From contig DMCG01000132.1 in the NCBI GenBank assembly GCA_003445855.1, positions 4,511 to 12,735 on the forward strand: 8,225 bases of DNA. The letters run 5' to 3'. The DNA comes from Spartobacteria bacterium. Its GTDB lineage: Bacteria; Verrucomicrobiota; Verrucomicrobiia; Chthoniobacterales; UBA10450. Positions 1-5,500 of the stretch are shown piece after piece (the stretch's first letter is position 1; the number at the start of each line of letters is the position of its first letter). The notes beneath the pieces were generated by a model. It was not told the origin of the DNA. It ran no database searches and saw nothing but the letters and a program-made list of their open reading frames with translations. The position numbers and the translations under genes were made by a program.

Positions 1-27
1 CGGTGCATTCCGCTTGCGTATCTGCCC

Positions 28-786
28 ATGCGCGTCGCAGCATTTTCGTTGATTGTTTTGTTATCGATTGTCGATGTTACCTCATCGCAGACCGTTGACA
101 CCACAGCAGCGGCAACAACTCTGCCGATCTTCCGGCCGGTTTTACTGGGCGCGGGTCGGGACTCAATTATAAACGCGATCGACACCCAGGGCCTGATCCA
201 AAAGGGCCAGAAAGATGCGGAGGTAATGTTTTATTGCGTTGTTTCCAAGAACGGAAAGGTCATCTCGAGTGCAACTTATCGTGGCACTCCTGGCTCGAAA
301 CTGCTGCAGGAAGAAGTGCTCAATCGTTTGGACACAGCCAAACTCATTCCCGCGGTCCACGATCACAAACTGGTGGACGCGGTTTACCACGGCACCGTTT
401 TTTTTGCTATTGTAAATGGGAAACCGCGCCTTCGAATTTTTTCCAATCAAGAAAGCGAAGAGTTAAAACTTGAGAATGACTTCATCGGTCCGCAACCGTA
501 CTTCGGCGGGGATTCGAAGTTTCTCGGGCTGCACTACCCGGAACAAACAACTCCCGTGCCAGTGAGTGGGATCGCCGAGATCGCATTGCAGGTGGATGCG
601 AATGGAGTTCTCCAACAGATCAGCTTGCTCTCTGAATATCCGCCTCTCGCTGGTTTCGGGGCGGCGGCCATCGCCGATTTCAAAGAAGCGAAATTTATTC
701 CCGCGTTCCGAAACGGCCAGCCGGTAGAGAGTTCGGTCACGCTTCCGGTTTATTACAAACCAAGAAACTGGATTTTTCAGGAGTAG
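28..786 (+). CDS. Exported protein with two TonB-C-terminal-like domains, function unknown
   Basis: A 252-residue protein. Residues 1-21 look like a Sec signal peptide: a short MR n-region, a hydrophobic core and a small-residue stretch at VTSS. The mature part holds two related modules at about residues 62-128 and 180-243. Each has a beta-strand, a D/N-G turn (KNGKV; ANGVL), a helix with alternating small residues, then a 'a-K-(L/F)-I-P-A' segment (AKLIPAV; AKFIPAF), a G/D-x-x-V turn and a last strand. This is the pattern of the TonB C-terminal / energy-transducer fold. The transmembrane anchor and proline-rich linker of real TonB are missing, so it is probably not an energy transducer; a periplasmic binding or scaffold role is a guess. 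Codons 1-27 upstream are open to the window edge, so the start could lie further left, but the signal peptide supports ATG 28. I see no Shine-Dalgarno. The next gene begins 20 bp after the stop. Confidence 0.75.
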   Translation: MRVAAFSLIVLLSIVDVTSSQTVDTTAAATTLPIFRPVLLGAGRDSIINAIDTQGLIQKGQKDAEVMFYCVVSKNGKVISSATYRGTPGSKLLQEEVLNRLDTAKLIPAVHDHKLVDAVYHGTVFFAIVNGKPRLRIFSNQESEELKLENDFIGPQPYFGGDSKFLGLHYPEQTTPVPVSGIAEIALQVDANGVLQQISLLSEYPPLAGFGAAAIADFKEAKFIPAFRNGQPVESSVTLPVYYKPRNWIFQE

Positions 787-806
787 GAAAAACTCGCGGG
801 GACGGG

Positions 807-1385
807 ATGGCACACGAAATCATTCGCGCGCCTTTTTTTCAGCGCGATCCGATTGCTTGTGCACGTGGACTTGTCGGCACGGAACTCATTTGGGGTCGCT
901 GCTCGGGCGTCATCGTAGAGACGGAAGCCTACAACGCGGTGAATGACGAGGCCTGCCATACATTTCTGCGCCCAAGCACGCGCGCTTTTGTCGAGCACAA
1001 CAAAGCGGGCGCGGCTTACATCTATTTGAACTACGGGATGCATTGGATGTTGAACGTGCTCGTGAAAGGTGAGGCGAATGGTTTTGTTTTGATCCGGGCG
1101 CTGGAACCAAAAACCGGAATCGAACAAATGAAAAAACGCCGGGGCATCGACGACGAAAAGCGTCTTTGCTCAGGACCGGGCAAGCTCACGCAAGCGCTCG
1201 AGATCACCGATCGACATCACGAAATGGATTTGTGCGCCGACCCGCGGCACTGCTTCGTCCGCTCCGCAAATGCGATTGTCGATGTTGTAGCGGACGTCCG
1301 GATCGGGATTTCCCGTTCCGCACATTACCCGTGGCGGTTCACATTGCGCGGCAGTAAGTTCGTCAGCGTTCCGGTGAGATTGTAG
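807..1385 (+). CDS. 3-methyladenine DNA glycosylase, AAG/Mpg family
   Basis: A 192-residue protein of the usual length for bacterial AAG-type glycosylases. Members flip out alkylated or deaminated purines (3-methyladenine, hypoxanthine) and cut the N-glycosidic bond, the first step of base excision repair in the cytoplasm. Visible hallmarks are VETEAY (residues 37-42; by comparison with human AAG, E40 is the general base and Y42 the intercalating tyrosine), YLNYGMHWMLNV (73-84), VLIRALEP (94-101), RLCSGPGKLTQAL (119-131) and a C-terminal RGSKFVSV. The segment RPSTRAFVEHNKAG replaces the more common R-T-x-R-N-x-x-M-F-G-x-P-G version; I believe this is a known sub-type. The start at ATG 807 is preceded by GGGGACGGG, a possible weak ribosome site placed close to the start. 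The final Leu codon TTG and the stop TAG belong to the REP-like repeat at 1380-1403, so the repeat abuts or fixed the end of this gene. Confidence 0.93.
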   Translation: MAHEIIRAPFFQRDPIACARGLVGTELIWGRCSGVIVETEAYNAVNDEACHTFLRPSTRAFVEHNKAGAAYIYLNYGMHWMLNVLVKGEANGFVLIRALEPKTGIEQMKKRRGIDDEKRLCSGPGKLTQALEITDRHHEMDLCADPRHCFVRSANAIVDVVADVRIGISRSAHYPWRFTLRGSKFVSVPVRL

Positions 1386-1403
1386 CGGCGGTCTATGACC
1401 GCC
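1380..1403 (+). repeat. REP-like palindromic element with GTAG head (copy A)
   Basis: The unit reads TTGTAG, then C, then a perfect 7-bp stem GGCGGTC (1387-1393), loop TAT, and GACCGCC (1397-1403). A GTAG tetranucleotide directly 5' of a small hairpin is the known signature of REP sequences mobilised by REP-associated tyrosine transposases (RAYT/TnpA-REP, related to IS200/IS605). The TAG of the head is the stop codon of the glycosylase gene. A related unit in the same relation to a gene end lies at 7456-7480 on the minus strand. No T-run follows, so it is not a standard Rho-independent terminator, though it could stabilise the upstream mRNA. Hairpin and head are seen directly; REP assignment is inference. 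Confidence 0.72.
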
Positions 1404-1454
1404 CCAACAGCAGATTCGTTGACTCGTATTGCGATTCACCGAGATTGCTCGTTT

Positions 1455-2546
1455 ATGAACAAAAAGCGCGTTCTCCTCGGAATGAGCGGTGGAGTGGACT
1501 CCAGCGTCGCGGGCTATTTGTTGCGCGAGCAAGGTTACGAAGTCATCGGCGTGACCATGAAAGTTTGGCCGCAGGACTGCATCTCGCGCGCGGAGGACAA
1601 GTGCTGCGGCCCGCAAGCCGTGGCCGATGCGCGCTCGGTCGCGCACTCGTTAGGCATTCCGCATTACGTTGTCGATGAAGCCGATCAATTTGAACGACTC
1701 GTGATCGATTATTTCTCGAGCGAGTATCAAGCCGGCCGGACGCCAAACCCGTGCGTGATGTGCAATGAAAAGCTCAAGTTTGGCAATCTCTGGAGTAAAG
1801 CGGTCGCGCTCGGCTGCGATTATATCGCGACTGGGCATTACGCGATCATCGAGCATCATCGCGATCGCGCTGTCCTGCGCAAAGGCGTCGATCCACGCAA
1901 AGACCAGTCATATTTCCTGTTCAGTCTGCGGCAGCCGCAGTTGCGTCGTGCCCTCACACCGCTCGGAACAATGTTGAAGCCGCAAATACGCGGGATCGCG
2001 CATTCGTTAGGCTTGAAGGTCGCGGACAAGATCGACAGTCAGGAGATCTGCTTTGTGCCGGGCAATGATTACAAGGCATTTCTGCGCTCGCACCTTGGCG
2101 AGAACGAATTTCATCGCGGCGAGATTTACGATCTCGATGGAAATTTTGTCGCCGAACACGAAGGAATCGAGCTTTTCACAATCGGTCAGCGCAAAGGATT
2201 GCCCGGCGGCTCGGCCCGGCCGCGCTACGTGGTTGATCTCGATCCGGAAACGAACCGGGTCATCGTCGGAGGCGCGGATGATTTGATCTGCGATCAATTC
2301 GAGGTTGATCGCGTCAACTGGGCCGCAGAGGTCTCGAATGAAGTTGTCGATGTCACAGTCAAGATTCGTTACAGCCATCCCGGGACGAGCGCGACGCTTA
2401 CGCCGCAGCCAGATGGCCGCGCGCACATTCGATTGCACGAAGCGCAGAAAGCCGTGACCCCCGGACAAGCTGCCGTGTTTTACGATGGCGATCTCGTGCT
2501 TGGCGGCGGCTGGATTTGCCGGCAGGCCGCCGCCGTGCTCGCCTAA
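1455..2546 (+). CDS. mnmA: tRNA-specific 2-thiouridylase MnmA
   Basis: A 363-residue protein from ATG 1455, the usual MnmA length. It adenylates and thiolates C2 of wobble uridine 34 in tRNA Glu, Gln and Lys in the cytoplasm, taking sulfur from a cysteine desulfurase relay. The PP-loop SGGVDSS is at residues 11-17. The two catalytic cysteines are both present: C100 in NPCVMCN and C199 in SQEICFVP. ATGHYA (125-130), KDQSYFLF (149-156) and FTIGQRKGLPGG are also typical, and the C-terminal beta-barrel region is complete. The frame is open back to an ATG at 1395, but that adds 20 unconserved residues and the ATG sits inside the REP hairpin, so 1455 is chosen. No strong Shine-Dalgarno precedes it. 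The cutA gene follows after 3 bp, so the two are probably co-transcribed. Confidence 0.96.
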   Translation: MNKKRVLLGMSGGVDSSVAGYLLREQGYEVIGVTMKVWPQDCISRAEDKCCGPQAVADARSVAHSLGIPHYVVDEADQFERLVIDYFSSEYQAGRTPNPCVMCNEKLKFGNLWSKAVALGCDYIATGHYAIIEHHRDRAVLRKGVDPRKDQSYFLFSLRQPQLRRALTPLGTMLKPQIRGIAHSLGLKVADKIDSQEICFVPGNDYKAFLRSHLGENEFHRGEIYDLDGNFVAEHEGIELFTIGQRKGLPGGSARPRYVVDLDPETNRVIVGGADDLICDQFEVDRVNWAAEVSNEVVDVTVKIRYSHPGTSATLTPQPDGRAHIRLHEAQKAVTPGQAAVFYDGDLVLGGGWICRQAAAVLA

Positions 2547-2549
2547 CGA

Positions 2550-2873
2550 ATGGCCGGGCAGGTTCTACTCGCATTCAGCACTTTTCCGGACGCTCCCACC
2601 GCGCGGAAAATTGTGCGACAAATTGTCGATCTAAAACTTGCGGCGTGCGGCAACATCGTGTCGCCGATCGAATCGATTTATCGGTGGCAGGGAAAAATTG
2701 AATCGAATGGTGAAGCTCTCGCGCTCTTTAAGTTGAGTGCCGATCGCTACCCCGAGTTTGAAGAAAAATTGCGCTCGCTTCATCCATACGAAGTTCCCGA
2801 GATTATTTGTATCAAGATCGACAACGGATTGCCGGAGTACTTACGTTGGGTCAGCGAGAGCTGCGCGTCTTGA
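2550..2873 (+). CDS. cutA: Divalent-cation tolerance protein, CutA family
   Basis: A 107-residue protein, full length for CutA1. The family forms small, very stable trimers with a ferredoxin-like fold. It was first linked to copper and other divalent-metal tolerance in E. coli, but its true role is unsettled and homologues occur in all domains of life. Diagnostic segments are A-A-C-G-N-I at 31-36, ESIYRWQGKIE at 41-51, LHPYEVPEI at 77-85 and a terminal YLRWV at 97-101. The start at ATG 2550 lies 3 bp after the mnmA stop and has no independent ribosome site that I can see, suggesting coupled translation. The last 33 bp overlap the 3' end of the convergent permease gene. Context does not suggest a specific metal. 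Confidence 0.94.
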   Translation: MAGQVLLAFSTFPDAPTARKIVRQIVDLKLAACGNIVSPIESIYRWQGKIESNGEALALFKLSADRYPEFEEKLRSLHPYEVPEIICIKIDNGLPEYLRWVSESCAS

Positions 2874-4289
2874 GCGAATCGCGAAGATAGCGGCTCCGAT
2901 GGCATTGCCGATTAGCGCGACGGCGATGATTTTTGCGGCGAAGGCGAACCGACTGCGCACTCCGATTATCGGGAAAATGGTAAACCAAATTGCGGCCAGC
3001 GAAACGATGAACCCGCACGCCGACGCGACGCGCAGCCAGGCTGGCGCGTTTTTGATAATGTTCTTGGCGCCGACAAGCGGAATGGCAAACATCACCACGT
3101 AGACAATTCCGTAGAAAACGCTGGCAGCGTTGTCCACGAGTTGAAACGCTTCCTGCGCCCCAGTGCCGATCAAGCTGGCAAGGGAGAAACACAACGTGAT
3201 CGCGCCGACGAAGATGATTGAATTGACCGGCGTCTTGTAACGCGGATGCAATTTTGTGAACCATGCGGGCAAGAGACGGTCCCATCCGGCGACCATTGGC
3301 AATCGCGAGCTTCCAGCGAGATAAATGCTCATCAAAGCAATCGAGCGCATGGCGAGCAAAAGGATCGCAATGGAAACGATTGCGCCTACAATCGGGAACG
3401 AACGAAAACCAATACTGAGCGTTTGCGGCACCGGGCCGATAAGATCGACATGTTCGCCGCCGGTGAAAGCGAGCACCGAGCTCGTGCCGAGAATGAACAT
3501 GAGCGCGATGAAGGGCGCGGCGACAATAACGGAGCGGCCGATATTGCGCGCTGGAGATCGACATTCACCGCCGAGAATGGCGACGTATTCAAATCCGCTC
3601 AACGCGCCCAGCACCATTTTGGAAAAGATGTTCAGGTTGAACATCGAGAACGTGGGCGCGACGATCTTGAGCGGGTGATATTCTTTTAATTCACCGCGCG
3701 CCAGACTGATGAAGGGTAGCGCGACCAATGCGCCGTAAGTTACCAGCATGATGATTCCGCCGGCGTTGTGCACCCATTTGCCTAACGACAACCCGCGAAT
3801 CGAGACGGCGACGAGACTAACGGTGAGTACGCAACTGACGATGGGCACTACCCATTTGCTTTCCTGCATCCAGCCAGCGCTCGCACCGATGGAATAGGAG
3901 AGATTGGTCGTCACGACCAAACCGCACAACGCCATCACAGTGAAGGCGAGCAGCCAGAGATTCCATGCTACCATAAAACCGGCGAAATCGTTGAAGCCGA
4001 ATTTCGCCCATTGATACAAACCGCCTTCGAGCGGCATCAAGCGGTTCAGATAAATGACGACGGCGGCTTGCGGAATGTAAAAGAGCAAAATCGCAAGCAG
4101 CCAAAACGAAACATGCGAATCGCCAAGCTTCGCCGCGGTGCCGACCCAGGCAGTTCCGACGACGAAAACAATCTGCGTTAAAACGAGATCGCGCAGCCCG
4201 AGTTCTTTTTTGAGCGCAACGCTGCGTCCTTCGACGTTGCGTTCGGCGCGATCAAGATCGGTTGTCACGACAAACGGGCCAAAACCCAA
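2841..4289 (-). CDS. APC-family amino acid permease
   Basis: A 482-residue inner-membrane protein with about 12 hydrophobic segments. Family signs include the N-terminal KELGLRDLVLTQIVFVVGTAW region with the first span at about 35-52, MPLEGGLYQWAKFGF (85-99), SGFEYVAILGGECRSPAR-N-I (231-250) and SSRLPMVAGWDRLLP (327-341) followed by LHPRYKTPVNSI. These mark the APC (amino acid-polyamine-organocation) superfamily; the substrate cannot be read from the sequence. The first in-frame start is TTG at 4289; a GTG at residue 8 is the alternative, and neither has a clear Shine-Dalgarno. An in-frame TAG a few codons upstream limits further extension. It is the last gene of a four-gene minus-strand run, 31 bp after the DUF2231-like gene. 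Uptake of D- or L-alanine released by the upstream dipeptidase is a reasonable guess only. Confidence 0.9.
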   Translation of the reverse strand: MGFGPFVVTTDLDRAERNVEGRSVALKKELGLRDLVLTQIVFVVGTAWVGTAAKLGDSHVSFWLLAILLFYIPQAAVVIYLNRLMPLEGGLYQWAKFGFNDFAGFMVAWNLWLLAFTVMALCGLVVTTNLSYSIGASAGWMQESKWVVPIVSCVLTVSLVAVSIRGLSLGKWVHNAGGIIMLVTYGALVALPFISLARGELKEYHPLKIVAPTFSMFNLNIFSKMVLGALSGFEYVAILGGECRSPARNIGRSVIVAAPFIALMFILGTSSVLAFTGGEHVDLIGPVPQTLSIGFRSFPIVGAIVSIAILLLAMRSIALMSIYLAGSSRLPMVAGWDRLLPAWFTKLHPRYKTPVNSIIFVGAITLCFSLASLIGTGAQEAFQLVDNAASVFYGIVYVVMFAIPLVGAKNIIKNAPAWLRVASACGFIVSLAAIWFTIFPIIGVRSRFAFAAKIIAVALIGNAIGAAIFAIRSRRAALADPT

Positions 4290-4299
4290 AATGTAATTA

Positions 4300-4332
4300 T
4301 CGATCTACGCGATTGTCGATCTAACGCGATTG
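4300..4332. repeat. Imperfect tandem duplication of 16/17 bp
   Basis: TCGATCTACGCGATTG (4300-4315) is followed at once by TCGATCTAACGCGATTG (4316-4332), identical except for one extra A. The right copy contains the last codons and stop of the DUF2231-like gene; the left copy fills about half of the short gap before the permease start. It looks like a slippage-type duplication of the gene end. A regulatory role is not evident. Confidence 0.85.
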
Positions 4333-4830
4333 CTCCGCGGCCGGTTTTTTTGGCGGCAGTTCTTTTCCAAACTCGCTGTGTCGCACTCTTCCGCCAGCGT
4401 AGGCAATGTAGCCACCGATTCCCAAGGTGACCGCGCCAAATAAAATCACGGCGATCACGAGCGGCGCAGAAGATTTGGGCCATTTAATCGGGGCAACGAT
4501 TGCGACCGCACTGAAAACCGCCAGCGCATAGAAAAAATAGATCAGGTCTTCCGCACGATCTTTATGCTCGGCCAACCATGCATCGCCTCGATCATCTAAT
4601 TTGGAATACATAATGTCGTAAGCTTGCTGACCAAATTCGTAGACCGGCCAGGCTGAGGCGGCGCAAATGAGCACGATTATTAATGTCGCGATTTGAGCGC
4701 GCCGGCTTCGCAAAAAAAAAGCGATGATCAATCCAATCCAAGCGATGGCCAGGCCGTAGATCGGCAGCGGATTGATTAAGACGTGAATGTATTCCGGCTG
4801 GCGCAGGTTACGAAGCAGAACGTCGATCAT
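4321..4830 (-). CDS. Four-span membrane protein, DUF2231-like
   Basis: A 169-residue protein from ATG 4830. Four hydrophobic segments are visible at about residues 20-40, 46-64, 95-114 and 122-145, with a charged loop between the second and third and a polar lysine-rich tail. The layout (an N-terminal H-x-L-I-N-P-L-P-I segment, a loop leading to A-E-H-K-D-R, and a closing AYAGGRVRHSEFG) resembles DUF2231 membrane proteins, whose function is unknown. The frame is open 65 codons further upstream, but that stretch lies inside the dipeptidase gene. The ATG at 4830 forms an ATGA overlap with the dipeptidase stop, a strong sign of coupled translation, so I use this start. Histidines at 16, 89 and 151 could bind a metal or haem, but this is speculation. 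Confidence 0.75.
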   Translation of the reverse strand: MIDVLLRNLRQPEYIHVLINPLPIYGLAIAWIGLIIAFFLRSRRAQIATLIIVLICAASAWPVYEFGQQAYDIMYSKLDDRGDAWLAEHKDRAEDLIYFFYALAVFSAVAIVAPIKWPKSSAPLVIAVILFGAVTLGIGGYIAYAGGRVRHSEFGKELPPKKPAAEQSR

Positions 4831-5489
4831 AATTTGCCCTGCCAGCGTGTTCCGAAAACTTGCGCGGCCTGCCTTACGTCCTCGGGAGAAAGATATTTTT
4901 TCCAGTCGGCGACCACAAAATGCCACCACTCGGTTCGCACTCCGCAAAACCCCGCGCCCGCCATCGCCAACTGCAAAAGGCGCAAATGCGCGCGGATGCC
5001 GGAGTCGTTCCCCTGGTAGCGCCATATTGCCGCCGGCGTGAAATCGTCAAAGTCCGTGGGCATGTTGACCGGATTGTTTGCCGCATCGACCAAAGTGGCA
5101 TCGACCGCGACGCCCCAACTGTGCAGGGAACCGGCACCGCCTCGAGGGTCCGCGACGTAATCAGTGTTGCGCGCAAGTTGCCAGAGGTGCAACTGGACAG
5201 ACCTCGGCCGGTACGCATCCCAGATTTTCAATTGATATTGATAGCGCCGCAGAAACGCCTGCGCCGCGGCCAAACGTGGCGCCACCTCCGGGCGGACAAG
5301 GGCAGATGTTCCAGGAGGATATAATGCGCGCCCGGAGAGATTATTTACGCCGCCATAACGCAGCTCAACAATGATCGTCGGGTCGACCGCTCTAACATCG
5401 ACGAGTGGGAGGGCAACTTGCGCCATCGCGGATTCCAGGGTCGCGATCGCCGCCGCGACGATAACGAAGCGAGCGCTAAAGAATTTCAT
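4827..5489 (-). CDS. Exported D-alanyl-D-alanine dipeptidase, VanX/DdpX-like (peptidase family M15)
   Basis: A 220-residue zinc peptidase that should cleave D-Ala-D-Ala or a similar dipeptide. Residues 1-23 form a signal peptide ending in AMA before Q24, a classic AxA site, so the enzyme should act in the periplasm or outside; VanX itself is cytoplasmic. Catalytic features are all present: AYRPR (92-96, with the conserved Arg94), the zinc motif SLHSWGVAVD (121-130; H123 and D130), and TEWWHF (186-191; E187 as catalytic base and H190 as third zinc ligand). Length fits the family. The start at ATG 5489 lies 11 bp after the stop of the 622-aa gene, and the stop overlaps the next start by ATGA. 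No vanH/vanA ligase or two-component regulator is nearby, so glycopeptide resistance is unlikely; peptidoglycan turnover or nutrient use fits better. Confidence 0.92.
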   Translation of the reverse strand: MKFFSARFVIVAAAIATLESAMAQVALPLVDVRAVDPTIIVELRYGGVNNLSGRALYPPGTSALVRPEVAPRLAAAQAFLRRYQYQLKIWDAYRPRSVQLHLWQLARNTDYVADPRGGAGSLHSWGVAVDATLVDAANNPVNMPTDFDDFTPAAIWRYQGNDSGIRAHLRLLQLAMAGAGFCGVRTEWWHFVVADWKKYLSPEDVRQAAQVFGTRWQGKL

Positions 5490-5500
5490 TGCCGGACAAA

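Noticed and set aside
1419..1446. Possible promoter for mnmA: TTGACT at 1419-1424 with a -10-like GAGATT at about 1441
   Set aside because: The -35 is good but the -10 matches only three of six positions, and transcription would begin almost at the ATG. Not enough support to annotate.
1170..1646. Minus-strand open frame spanning the glycosylase end and mnmA start
   Set aside because: Its translation includes the GGHRPPLQ peptide that comes from reading the REP hairpin in antisense, and the rest is a shadow of two well-supported plus-strand genes.
3246..3689. Plus-strand open frames within the permease gene
   Set aside because: The permease motifs on the minus strand explain this DNA; the plus-strand translations are low-complexity and charged with no family signature.
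4831..5025. 65-codon upstream extension of the DUF2231-like gene
   Set aside because: It lies within the dipeptidase coding region, is basic and unconserved-looking, and ATG 4830 with its ATGA overlap is a far better start.
4827..5489. Glycopeptide (vancomycin) resistance gene vanX
   Set aside because: Family motifs match, but there is a signal peptide and no vanH, vanA/B or vanRS genes nearby, so a resistance cassette is not supported.
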